Shown here: piece by piece, positions 1 to 6,563 of the stretch
Numbering within the stretch: position 1 is the stretch's first letter
How the letters are laid out: each line of letters begins with the position of its first letter
NCBI GenBank assembly: GCA_023263235.1
Contig: JALQXE010000173.1
Span: 1 to 7,976 of the forward strand
DNA: 7,976 nucleotides
DNA from: Sediminibacterium sp.
GTDB lineage: Bacteria > Bacteroidota > Bacteroidia > Chitinophagales > Chitinophagaceae
Direction: 5' to 3'
The notes under the pieces: model-generated
Told to the model about the DNA's origin: nothing
Databases searched by the model: none
Seen by the model: the letters and a program-made list of their open reading frames with translations, nothing else
Program-made: the position numbers and the translations under genes

Positions 1-1437
1 GGTTAAGAGGTTTTGAAAATATTTCACCATTGTTACAAACTCTTCTATCGACGTCAAAGTGCCTGCTTTAAAACCAAATCCTTTTGCTTTTTCAAGCACT
101 TCAAAGAAGGTGATATTTTGTTCACTCGCAAGCACTAAACATTTTTCTACCGTTGTTTTACCAATCCCTCTAACCGGGTAATTGATAATTCTTTTTAATC
201 CTTCCTCGTCTTTGGTATTGGCAATCACACGTAGGTAAGCAATAAAATCTTTTACTTCCTTTCTTTGATAGAAGCTAAGCCCACCATAGATCTTATAGGC
301 AATACCTGTTCTTCTTAAGCTTTCCTCAAAGGACCTCGACTGGGCATTGGTCCTGTATAAAATAGCAAAGTCTTTATTATAAAAATGATTTCTTAATTTA
401 TTTTCTTGAATCGCATCGGCAACAAATTTTCCTTCTTCATTGTCTGTCATCGTGCGTACCAACTTAATTTTATCCCCTTCGTCGTTGTCTGTCCATAACT
501 CTTTAGGAATTTGTCCTTTGTTGTTTTTAATAACCTGGTTGGCAACTTCTATAATGCACTTACTGCTTCTATAGTTTTGCTCTAGCTTTACCAATTTTAC
601 ATCATCGTAATCTTTTTGAAACTGTAAAATATTTTCAATCGTGGCACCGCGAAAACTATAAATACTTTGCGCATCGTCACCCACAACGCATAGGTTTTCA
701 TGAACCGCTGCTAACAATTTAGCAATTTGATATTGTACCGGATTGGTATCTTGGTACTCATCAATTAAAATATATTTAAACTTATGTTGGTATTTATGTA
801 GTACATCGGGGAAGTCGCGCAAAAGCTCATGCATTTTAAAAAGTAGATCATCAAAATCCATCGCACCGCTTTTAAAACATCTTGCCACATAACTTGCATA
901 AATCTCTGCAATTTGTGGGCGATTACTTCTTGCATCCTCCTGTTTTAAGAAAGTGTCCATGGCATATTCTGCTGCTCCTACAAGCGCATTTTTCGCACTA
1001 GAAATTCTATTTAAAACAATATTAGGTTTGTACAATTTATCATCTAAACCCATATCATTTATTACTTGCTTTAAAACTGATTTTGAATCATCTGAATCAT
1101 ATATTGTAAAGCTTTGTGGATATCCAAGCTTGGAGGCTTCTGCTCTTAAAATGCGCGCAAAAACGCTATGAAAGGTACCAATGTATAAATTTCGAGCCTC
1201 TGTATTCCCCAGTGCTTTTTCAACACGCTCTTTCATTTCTGCGGCAGCCTTATTGGTAAATGTAAGTGCTAAAATATTGAAAGCGTCTACTCCGACGTTC
1301 ATTAAATGCGCAATCCTAGAGGTTAATACTTTTGTTTTTCCACTTCCCGCGCCCGCAATAATCATAAGGGGACCCTTCAAATGTAATACCGCCTCTTTTT
1401 GTCGTTCGTTTAATCCGTTCAAATACGCTTGTTGCAT
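1..1437 (-). CDS. uvrD: UvrD/PcrA-type ATP-dependent DNA helicase, N-terminal 479 residues (3' end off the window)
   Basis: This is a superfamily 1A 3'-5' DNA helicase, which unwinds DNA with ATP in nucleotide excision and mismatch repair or clears blocked forks. It starts MQQAYLNGLNERQKEAV, with the Q-motif glutamine at residue 13. Walker A is AGAGSGKT (28-35), motif Ia TFTNKAAAEM (59-68), motif Ib GTFHS (87-91), Walker B DEYQDT (226-231), motif III GDDAQSIYSFRGA (253-265) and motif IV QNYRS (287-291). FAILYRTNAQSR (about 355-366) opens domain 2A. The reading frame is still open at base 1, so motifs V and VI lie outside the window; full-length relatives run to roughly 750 residues. The ATG at 1435-1437 fits the usual distance to the Q-motif, and no Shine-Dalgarno sequence precedes it. 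It follows the OmpA-type gene on the same strand but lies beyond that gene's terminator, and I see no clear promoter of its own. UvrD and PcrA cannot be told apart here. Confidence 0.95.
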   Translation of the reverse strand, partial: MQQAYLNGLNERQKEAVLHLKGPLMIIAGAGSGKTKVLTSRIAHLMNVGVDAFNILALTFTNKAAAEMKERVEKALGNTEARNLYIGTFHSVFARILRAEASKLGYPQSFTIYDSDDSKSVLKQVINDMGLDDKLYKPNIVLNRISSAKNALVGAAEYAMDTFLKQEDARSNRPQIAEIYASYVARCFKSGAMDFDDLLFKMHELLRDFPDVLHKYQHKFKYILIDEYQDTNPVQYQIAKLLAAVHENLCVVGDDAQSIYSFRGATIENILQFQKDYDDVKLVKLEQNYRSSKCIIEVANQVIKNNKGQIPKELWTDNDEGDKIKLVRTMTDNEEGKFVADAIQENKLRNHFYNKDFAILYRTNAQSRSFEESLRRTGIAYKIYGGLSFYQRKEVKDFIAYLRVIANTKDEEGLKRIINYPVRGIGKTTVEKCLVLASEQNITFFEVLEKAKGFGFKAGTLTSIEEFVTMVKYFQNLLT

Positions 1438-1453
1438 GCAGCGAAGATAGCAT

Positions 1454-1481
1454 AAAAAAAGCCCTTCAAATGAAGGGCTTT
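1454..1481 (-). terminator. Intrinsic terminator of the OmpA-type lipoprotein gene
   Basis: Read on the minus strand, AAAGCCCTTC pairs with GAAGGGCTTT around a four-base ATTT loop, giving a 10-bp stem. The stem runs into seven consecutive Ts (1460-1454). It begins about 20 bases after the lipoprotein stop codon, and its T tract ends only 16 bases before the helicase ATG. The plus-strand side has no T tract, so it should act in one direction only. Confidence 0.85.
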
Positions 1482-1500
1482 CAATAAAAATATTATGGAA

Positions 1501-2391
1501 CTATTTTTTTTCTAATAACTTGAAGAATTGATCTAATTGAGGTAAGATTACAATTCTTGTTCTTCTATTCTTAGCTCTGTTTTCAGCAGTTGCGTTGTCC
1601 GCGATAGGAGCATACTCTGATTTACCAGCAGCAGTCATACGCTTAGGATCTAAGTGGTAGGTATCTTGTAAAATACGAACTACAGTAGTAGCACGCTTTA
1701 CAGATAAATCCCAGTTGTCTTCAATAGCATTATCTGAACCAATTAATTGCTTAGAATCGGTATGGCCTTCCACCATAAATTCAATTTCTGGTTGAGCAGC
1801 CAATACTTTAGCAACCTTACCTAAAACTGTTTTTGCTTTAGGTGTTACTTCAAAGCTTCCGCTTTTAAATAATAATTTATCAGAGATGTCTACATATACA
1901 ACACCCTTATCAATTTTAACATTAATATCGCCGTCGCTTAAATCACCAATCGCACCTTTTAAGTTCATCACCAAATTCATATTGATAGAATCCTTACGTG
2001 CCATTGTGCTTTGTAAGCCTTGAATGTATAAATCTTTAGCACCAATATTCTCTAAAGATTTTTTAATACTTTCTGCTTGAGCACCTGTCACCACCGACAT
2101 ATCTTTTAATTGACTCAATACAACGTTGTTGTTATTTTTTAAGAAGTCTACTTGTTTATTTAAATCATCAACACTTGATTGTAAAGACCTAGCTCTATCT
2201 GCTGCCTTCTCTGCATCAGTTTTACTTTTATTCAATGCATCTTCTGCACTGCGTAATTTACCTTGTAATTCAGTATATGCTCCATTCAATTGAGCAAGCT
2301 TGTCATCCTTTTCTTGTAATTTTTTAGGACTAACGCAAGAATAAGCACCCATGCTAACTATCGCAAGCGCTAAAAAAATTCTACTTTTCAT
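1501..2391 (-). CDS. OmpA-family peptidoglycan-binding lipoprotein with N-terminal coiled coil
   Basis: This 296-residue envelope protein probably ties the outer membrane to peptidoglycan. Residues 1-18 form a short lipoprotein-type signal peptide, with the likely lipidated cysteine at 19 (GAYSC, a loose lipobox). Residues 22 to about 115 are rich in Lys, Glu, Asp, Gln and Leu with heptad-like spacing, indicating a coiled coil. An OmpA C-terminal domain covers about 160-285: EGHTD at 208-212, LSVKRA at 229-234 and NRAKNRRTRI at 271-280. By comparison with OmpA-like domains, D212 and R233 match the aspartate and arginine that grip diaminopimelate. About ten extra residues (213-225) lie between them, seemingly a loop insertion. 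There is no beta-barrel, so it is closer to Pal-like lipoproteins than to true OmpA. It has its own promoter (2433-2463) and terminator (1454-1481), so it is probably monocistronic. Its precise role is inferred. Confidence 0.92.
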   Translation of the reverse strand: MKSRIFLALAIVSMGAYSCVSPKKLQEKDDKLAQLNGAYTELQGKLRSAEDALNKSKTDAEKAADRARSLQSSVDDLNKQVDFLKNNNNVVLSQLKDMSVVTGAQAESIKKSLENIGAKDLYIQGLQSTMARKDSINMNLVMNLKGAIGDLSDGDINVKIDKGVVYVDISDKLLFKSGSFEVTPKAKTVLGKVAKVLAAQPEIEFMVEGHTDSKQLIGSDNAIEDNWDLSVKRATTVVRILQDTYHLDPKRMTAAGKSEYAPIADNATAENRAKNRRTRIVILPQLDQFFKLLEKK

Positions 2392-2421
2392 ACTATTTTT
2401 TATTTAAATGAATAAAATGGC

Positions 2422-2431
2422 TAAGGCCTTA
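2422..2431. repeat. 10-bp perfect palindrome at the predicted transcription start
   Basis: TAAGGCCTTA is its own reverse complement and is centred on the predicted start of the lipoprotein transcript. It could be an operator half-site pair or part of the leader. With only 10 bp and no second copy seen, chance is also plausible. Confidence 0.3.
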
Positions 2432-2432
2432 A

Positions 2433-2463
2433 CAAAAATACTAATAAGGAATTGAGCAACAAA
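2433..2463 (-). promoter_or_regulatory. Bacteroidota-type promoter of the OmpA-type lipoprotein gene
   Basis: On the minus strand, TTTG (2463-2460) is followed after exactly 19 bases by TATTTTTG (2440-2433). This matches the Bacteroidota primary sigma factor consensus TTTG-N19-TAnnTTTG at every defined position. Transcription would start near 2429-2426, giving a leader of about 35 bases before the ATG at 2391. It lies in the 94-base gap after the acyltransferase stop codon, which separates the lipoprotein gene from the run upstream. Confidence 0.8.
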
Positions 2464-2485
2464 ACAAATATTCAAAAAATAACAG

Positions 2486-3049
2486 CTAGCCTTCAATGTC
2501 CTCTGTGATACTATTGGCGGGTACATAGCCCAAAATGCCCTTAAAAAAGCCTACAATTTTTTGTTTATCGGCCTTTTCATTCTCGCTGGTCATGAAAGGG
2601 TGGGCAAAAATCACTTTTTTATGCTCAAAATCCAATGCTACCATCACAATGGGTACCTGGGCATTTTTAGCAATATGGTAAAAGCCAGTTCTTAGCCTAC
2701 TCACCTTTTTTCGGGTTCCTTCTGGCGAAAGCGCAATATGAAAGAGCGCTTGCTCATTAAAAATTTTAATAACCTGGTCTACTTGATTGGCATTTTTTGA
2801 TCTTTCCACAGGGTATCCGCCCAGCTGTTTTAGTATAAATCCAAAAATTCCCCAGAAAAGCTCTTTTTTCCCTAAAAAGTGAACAAATTCAAGTCGCATT
2901 TTTTTACGTATAGCCAGTCCTAAAAAAAAATCAGACGAATGCGTATGTGGCGCTACGACCAATACCGATTTTTTTAATTCAAAAGGAAAGTTTCCATCAA
3001 TTTTCCAACCCCTCACTGAAAAAAACCACCAAGCAAGTAATTGTTGCAT
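2486..3049 (-). CDS. Lysophospholipid acyltransferase-like protein (PlsC superfamily)
   Basis: This 187-residue member of the PlsC/LPLAT acyltransferase superfamily would transfer a fatty acyl group to a lysophospholipid or another membrane-associated acceptor. The catalytic HX4D motif is HTHSSD (residues 35-40). GGYPVERS (77-84) is the substrate-binding block with its arginine, and SPEGTRKK (108-115) is the EGTR block. A hydrophobic, Trp-rich start (LLAWWFFSVRGW, 4-15) suggests interfacial membrane binding rather than a cleaved signal. It is shorter than classical PlsC (about 240 residues) and resembles the compact family common in Bacteroidota, so the natural acceptor is uncertain; lysophosphatidate and an aminolipid are both possible. 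It is the last gene of the minus-strand run, 33 bases after mnmH. The ATG at 3047-3049 is preceded by an A/T-rich leader without a Shine-Dalgarno sequence. Confidence 0.85.
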   Translation of the reverse strand: MQQLLAWWFFSVRGWKIDGNFPFELKKSVLVVAPHTHSSDFFLGLAIRKKMRLEFVHFLGKKELFWGIFGFILKQLGGYPVERSKNANQVDQVIKIFNEQALFHIALSPEGTRKKVSRLRTGFYHIAKNAQVPIVMVALDFEHKKVIFAHPFMTSENEKADKQKIVGFFKGILGYVPANSITEDIEG

Positions 3050-3082
3050 ATTTATATATTGGGTAAAAATAAAATTAAGTTC

Positions 3083-4141
3083 TTAAAAATCCATTAATAA
3101 TTTAATGTTTGCATTGGGATCAACATTACTTGCATCTAACCATTGTATATTATTTAGATTATTTTCTTCGTTTTTTTCAAGTTTTGAAAATTTATCATAC
3201 CATTTATCGTAGTATTTTAAGAGTATTGCAAAGGCGTTTTTTACATCACCCTCTTCAAGAAAGCCAATCGCATTTTTTGTTTCTAATCCACCCAATCTTT
3301 TTTGTATTCTTATTGTTGCAGCGATTAATGATTTCTTTTCGAACTTTCCATAATTAGCTACAATGAAATTAAGGCGCTCTTCAAAAGGAATGCGAACAAA
3401 ATAACAAGGACTTTTTTTTATTTGTGCAAAAAAGGCAGAAGGAATCATTACTGTGCCAATTCTTTGGCTTTCATCCTCTAGCCAAATTGTTGATTTCTTT
3501 TTGGCCTGCACATGTAAAGCTTCTGCTAATAAATTTTCGAACATTTCTTGACTGGGTTGTGCATCCTGTCCAAGTGCACCAAAAGAGGAACCCTTGTGAT
3601 TGGCCAATCCCTCCAAATCAATTACAGTTTTTCTGTTTTGTGCTAATGCGTGCAGCGTTTCGGTTTTACCCGAACCAGTATATCCCCCTAAAATATTTAA
3701 TGAATAGGAAATTGAAAATTGTTCAATAACCCAGTTTCTATAAGCCTTATAACCTCCATTTAATTGTATTACCCTAAAACCATATAAGTCTAATAACCAC
3801 GCCACCGCTGCACTGCGCATGCCCCCTCTCCAACAGTGTACAAATAAAATAGGTTTGTGATGATGTAATTTTTCATAATCATTGCAAAAACCCTCTACTG
3901 TTTCTACCATTGTTTTCATCTTTTCCCCAAAAAACGGAAGTGCTATTTTAATAGCATCTTCTCTGCTCTGTTTTTTATAAGTGGTTCCAACAATGGCTCT
4001 TTGTTCGTTATCAAAAAGAGGAAGCGAATAAGCGCCAGGTATATGTGCATGTTCAAACTCGGCAGGACTTCTCACGTCCAACAAAATAAAATGTGCTGTG
4101 TTATTGATGAAGTCTACAAAGTTATTTTTACTTACAGCCAT
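3083..4141 (-). CDS. mnmH: tRNA 2-selenouridine synthase MnmH (SelU/YbbB)
   Basis: This enzyme acts on the wobble uridine (U34) of certain tRNAs, replacing sulfur of 2-thiouridine with selenium through a geranylated intermediate and using selenophosphate from SelD. The 352-residue protein has the family's two domains. The N-terminal rhodanese domain (about 8-140) contains LLDVRSPAEFEHAHIPGA, then the active-site loop HCWRGGMRS (102-110) with catalytic C103. The P-loop domain carries GGYTGSGKT (152-160), VIDLEGLANHKGSSFG and WLEDESQRIG, all typical of the family. Length and motif order are normal and the frame is intact. Its ATG (4139-4141) lies one base after the stop codon of the glycosyltransferase (TAATATG), suggesting translational coupling. 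selD, often found beside this gene, is not in the window, so the selenium supply must come from elsewhere, or the enzyme may only geranylate. Confidence 0.93.
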   Translation of the reverse strand: MAVSKNNFVDFINNTAHFILLDVRSPAEFEHAHIPGAYSLPLFDNEQRAIVGTTYKKQSREDAIKIALPFFGEKMKTMVETVEGFCNDYEKLHHHKPILFVHCWRGGMRSAAVAWLLDLYGFRVIQLNGGYKAYRNWVIEQFSISYSLNILGGYTGSGKTETLHALAQNRKTVIDLEGLANHKGSSFGALGQDAQPSQEMFENLLAEALHVQAKKKSTIWLEDESQRIGTVMIPSAFFAQIKKSPCYFVRIPFEERLNFIVANYGKFEKKSLIAATIRIQKRLGGLETKNAIGFLEEGDVKNAFAILLKYYDKWYDKFSKLEKNEENNLNNIQWLDASNVDPNANIKLLMDF

Positions 4142-4142
4142 A

Positions 4143-5243
4143 TTATAAAGATAGCTGCTTTAATTCATTTGCTAAAGCCGCTTTGTTAAAAGCAATAAAC
4201 GGCGGCGCTTGGTATTCAAACCCGCGCGCTTTTTCAATGGCAGTTTTTAAATTAAACTTGCTTTGTGCAATACAAACTGCCCATTTTTTGGACTGCCAAT
4301 ATTTCCCTAAATATTCCTGTTCTGTTTGCCCAGGTGTTGGAATGAAAATTAATTTTTTTTGAAAAGGAATTATTTCCATCAATGTGGTATAGCCTCCTCT
4401 GCAAATAATATATTCAGCGCATTGAATTTGTTTTTTTAAGTCATTACCATTTAGGTGGTGGTATAGCATTCCTTTTTCTGTTTCTTTTTGATAGGATTTA
4501 TTATCGGGAAGCCCCGCAATGACTACAAAATTGTTGTTTAAAGTATTTCCCTCTTCCCATAAAATATTTTCGAGAACTGTGCGTTGAGGTTCAGGCCCCG
4601 ATACAATGCCTAAAAAAAGAAGCGGCTTATCATTGATCGTAGTATTTTCATTTAAAGCTTGCTCCTCATTTAAACGCGATAAACAATTCATATACCATAG
4701 TCTTGTATTGGGAATATGTTTTGGATTTGCTAAAATACCAGATAAATTATTTGGAGGTAACATATCTGCCACCCAACAAGCAGCATACTTATTAATAATT
4801 TTGTAAGTGATTATTTGATTAAGTCTTGTACTCCAACCAAATGGCGTTTGCAATTCCAATTGGTGCGTGATAAAAACGCTCTTAATTGATTTATGAAAAA
4901 ATCCAAATCGGTTATCTGAAATAATTAAATCAAACTTATATTTTTTAGCTACGCGTTTCAACCAATAATACTCGTGAATAACTGAAACAATAATTTTAGG
5001 TATTTGTAAAACAATCCCTGGTATGAGTAATGCGCGCAAATGTGTGTACCAAATTCTGTATCCTTTTAAATGTAAAAACACGGAGTTGGGAGCCACCTCA
5101 CGTAAGATGGCTTCATGTTTTCCTTCGCTAGCAATGTATACTTTGTAATCAAGCGCTTCAAGTGCATGTATTAGCGATATGCATCTTGTAGCATGACCTA
5201 AACCCCAATCCAAGGGGGATATACAAACACTCTTTTGTTTCAT
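4143..5243 (-). CDS. MurG-like GT-B glycosyltransferase, acceptor unknown
   Basis: This 366-residue putative glycosyltransferase has the two-domain GT-B pattern. The N-terminal acceptor domain begins CISPLDWGLGHATRC (7-21), where the Gly-rich loop and H17 match the GxGH motif of MurG-like enzymes. The C-terminal donor domain has SGPEPQR (215-221), then CRGGYTTLMEI (281-291) and PTPGQTEQEYLG (302-313), the places where MurG-type enzymes hold a nucleotide sugar. A hydrophobic, basic stretch (about 65-105) could dock on the membrane. MurG itself is unlikely, because the sequence lacks close MurG blocks and the gene is not among cell-wall genes. It most resembles the glycosyltransferase family 1/28 proteins widespread in Bacteroidota; donor and acceptor cannot be read from the sequence. 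It sits 33 bases after msrB and is coupled to mnmH. A small hairpin covers its start codon. Confidence 0.8.
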   Translation of the reverse strand: MKQKSVCISPLDWGLGHATRCISLIHALEALDYKVYIASEGKHEAILREVAPNSVFLHLKGYRIWYTHLRALLIPGIVLQIPKIIVSVIHEYYWLKRVAKKYKFDLIISDNRFGFFHKSIKSVFITHQLELQTPFGWSTRLNQIITYKIINKYAACWVADMLPPNNLSGILANPKHIPNTRLWYMNCLSRLNEEQALNENTTINDKPLLFLGIVSGPEPQRTVLENILWEEGNTLNNNFVVIAGLPDNKSYQKETEKGMLYHHLNGNDLKKQIQCAEYIICRGGYTTLMEIIPFQKKLIFIPTPGQTEQEYLGKYWQSKKWAVCIAQSKFNLKTAIEKARGFEYQAPPFIAFNKAALANELKQLSL

Positions 5244-5262
5244 TGGCCACTAAATTAGCCAA
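5243..5262 (-). promoter_or_regulatory. Short hairpin abutting the glycosyltransferase start codon
   Basis: On the minus strand, TTGGCTA can pair with TGGCCAA (seven pairs, one of them T-G) around a six-base loop. The last base of the hairpin is the A of the start ATG. It is not followed by a T run, so it is not a terminator. It might slow translation initiation downstream of msrB, but a chance structure cannot be excluded. Confidence 0.3.
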
Positions 5263-5276
5263 TATATTGTAAGAAC

Positions 5277-5786
5277 TTATTTTTCCAATGTAAGCACTAC
5301 GCCATTAATGCAATACCTTAATCCAGTTGGTTTAGGGCCATCTTCAAAAACGTGTCCTAAATGAGATTTGCATTTACCGCATTGTACCTCGGTACGAACC
5401 ATTCCATGTGAATTGTCGGGTAAGTAAATTATAGCCTCTTTACTAATAGGTTCAAAAAAGCTAGGCCACCCACAACCGCTTTCAAACTTAGCATTGCTTT
5501 TAAACAAGGGATTTCCACAAGCAGCGCAATGAAATGTACCCACCTCTTTGCTGTTCTCAAATTCACTAGTAAAAGGTCTTTCGGTTCCTTTTTGTCTTGC
5601 AATTTGATATACCTCGGGACTCAATATGCTCTTCCATACATCGTCTGCAACTACAACAGCTTCTTTTCTGTTGGGGTTATAATAAGGATTCTTTTTTTCC
5701 ATAGTGGTATCTATTTTTTGTTTTGTAGGGCCTTGAGCACAAGCCGAAAAACTGATAAGGGTCATTAAACAAACTAGCTTAAACAT
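5277..5786 (-). CDS. msrB: Lipoprotein peptide-methionine (R)-S-oxide reductase MsrB
   Basis: MsrB reduces the R form of methionine sulfoxide in proteins, repairing oxidative damage. Residues 1-15 form a signal peptide ending in lipobox FSAC, so C16 should be lipidated and the enzyme placed outside the cytoplasm. The MsrB domain spans about 48-168. Zinc is held by C87/C90 (CAAC) and C136/C139 (CGKC). The catalytic cysteine is C159 in GLRYCING, and C105 in SGCGWPSF sits where the resolving cysteine of two-cysteine MsrBs lies. SHLGHVFEDG (141-150) supplies the conserved histidines. The family usually reads RYC-x-NS; here a glycine replaces the serine, a mild change. Nothing indicates selenocysteine or an MsrA fusion. 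It is first in the minus-strand run and divergent from adk, with 117 bases between them; I could not find a promoter with both boxes for it there. An extracytoplasmic MsrB needs an electron donor, which is not in the window. Confidence 0.94.
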   Translation of the reverse strand: MFKLVCLMTLISFSACAQGPTKQKIDTTMEKKNPYYNPNRKEAVVVADDVWKSILSPEVYQIARQKGTERPFTSEFENSKEVGTFHCAACGNPLFKSNAKFESGCGWPSFFEPISKEAIIYLPDNSHGMVRTEVQCGKCKSHLGHVFEDGPKPTGLRYCINGVVLTLEK

Positions 5787-5903
5787 AAATTTTGTTATTG
5801 TATAAAAATACTAACAAGTATTCAGTTAATTTGTTCAGATTTTATTACAAGGATTCAATATAATTTTAAGCGAGTTCGTTATCTTTGAATCCAACTCCTC
5901 TCT
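5787..5903. other. Divergent intergenic region between msrB and adk
   Basis: This AT-rich 117-base gap must hold the start signals for both msrB (leftward) and adk (rightward). A candidate -7 box for adk is at its right end. For msrB only a degenerate TATTTTTA (5810-5803, minus) is visible, without a matching TTTG upstream. The short inverted pair AACAA (5813-5817) and TTGTT (5831-5835) is too small to weigh. No small gene is apparent. Confidence 0.6.
5880..5887 (+). promoter_or_regulatory. Candidate -7 promoter box of adk
   Basis: TATCTTTG matches the Bacteroidota TAnnTTTG box at all defined positions and lies 16 bases before the adk ATG, which implies a leader of only about 10-15 bases. 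No TTTG or TTG is found at the expected distance upstream (around 5857-5860), so the assignment rests on one box. Confidence 0.4.
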
Positions 5904-6479
5904 ATGTTTAATTTAATCTTATTTGGCCCTCCAGGAAGCGGCAAAGGAACACAAAGTGAAAATATTATAGCAGCCAATGGATTGCAACATTTATCAACCG
6001 GCAATTTATTAAGATCTGAAATCAACAACCAAACCCCATTAGGACTAAAAGCTAAAACTTTTATGGATGCTGGTCAATTGGTGCCAGATGAAGTAGTAAT
6101 TGGCATGGTTGATAATTTTATGAATGCACACCCCGAAGCCAAAGGATTTTTATTTGACGGATTTCCGCGTACTACCGCTCAGTGTATTGCATTGGATGCT
6201 TTGTTGCAACAAAAGGGAACAGAGATTAATGTAGTATTGGCATTAGAAGTAGGAGAAGAAGAGTTGGTAAAAAGATTATTAGGACGCGGCGCCACTTCGG
6301 GTAGAAGCGATGATACCAATGAAACAGTAATTCGTGCAAGAATTCAAGAGTATCATGATAAAACAACAGCAGTAGCTACTTATTATGGCCAGTTTAATAA
6401 AGTTATTTCCGTAAAAGGCGAGGGCACGGTTGAAAGTATTTATGCAGATTTGAAAAAAGAAATTGATGCAAGAATTTAA
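5904..6479 (+). CDS. adk: Adenylate kinase (short-LID type)
   Basis: Cytoplasmic adenylate kinase interconverts ATP + AMP and 2 ADP, keeping the adenylate pools balanced. The 191-residue protein begins MFNLILFGPPGSGKGT with the P-loop at residues 8-16. The AMP-binding domain includes LSTGNLLRSEI (30-40, R37), followed by the GFLFDGFPRT block (81-90, R89). The LID is short (about 125-137, GRGATSGRSDD) and has no zinc cysteines, as in the 'short' adenylate kinases usual in Bacteroidota. The arginines at 128, 134, 144 and 146 fit the phosphate-gripping set. The ATG at 5904 places the P-loop at its normal distance from the N-terminus; no Shine-Dalgarno sequence is seen. It is the only plus-strand gene, faces away from msrB, and ends before a strong hairpin terminator, so it looks monocistronic. 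Confidence 0.97.
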   Translation: MFNLILFGPPGSGKGTQSENIIAANGLQHLSTGNLLRSEINNQTPLGLKAKTFMDAGQLVPDEVVIGMVDNFMNAHPEAKGFLFDGFPRTTAQCIALDALLQQKGTEINVVLALEVGEEELVKRLLGRGATSGRSDDTNETVIRARIQEYHDKTTAVATYYGQFNKVISVKGEGTVESIYADLKKEIDARI

Positions 6480-6497
6480 ATACTAATTATATTCAAT

Positions 6498-6529
6498 AAA
6501 AAAGGATCAACTCTTGTTGATCCTTTTTT
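6498..6529. terminator. Bidirectional intrinsic terminator between adk and fabG
   Basis: GGATCAAC (6504-6511) pairs with GTTGATCC (6516-6523) around a TCTT loop. The stem is flanked by six As (6498-6503) and six Ts (6524-6529), giving up to 14 paired bases. Because the A and T runs mirror each other, it works as hairpin plus T tract for adk (plus strand) and for the fabG group (minus strand), whose stop codons lie 18 and 34 bases away. Confidence 0.92.
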
Positions 6530-6563
6530 ATTATGCAAAACGCAATTCGTTATTATTTATCAT

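Noticed and set aside
953..1450. Two open frames on the plus strand (953-1171 and 1181-1450)
   Set aside because: They lie opposite the helicase, whose motifs are intact throughout; the encoded peptides show no recognisable domain and are antisense shadows.
3109..4189. Open frames on the plus strand opposite mnmH (3109-3357, 3424-3729, 4001-4189)
   Set aside because: They overlap fully conserved MnmH motifs on the other strand and have no domain of their own.
5277..5786. Possible selenoprotein or damaged MsrB, given a selenium-related gene nearby and the unusual RYCING motif
   Set aside because: The catalytic position is a normal cysteine codon, there is no in-frame TGA, and all four zinc cysteines are present; Ser-to-Gly after the Asn is a mild change.
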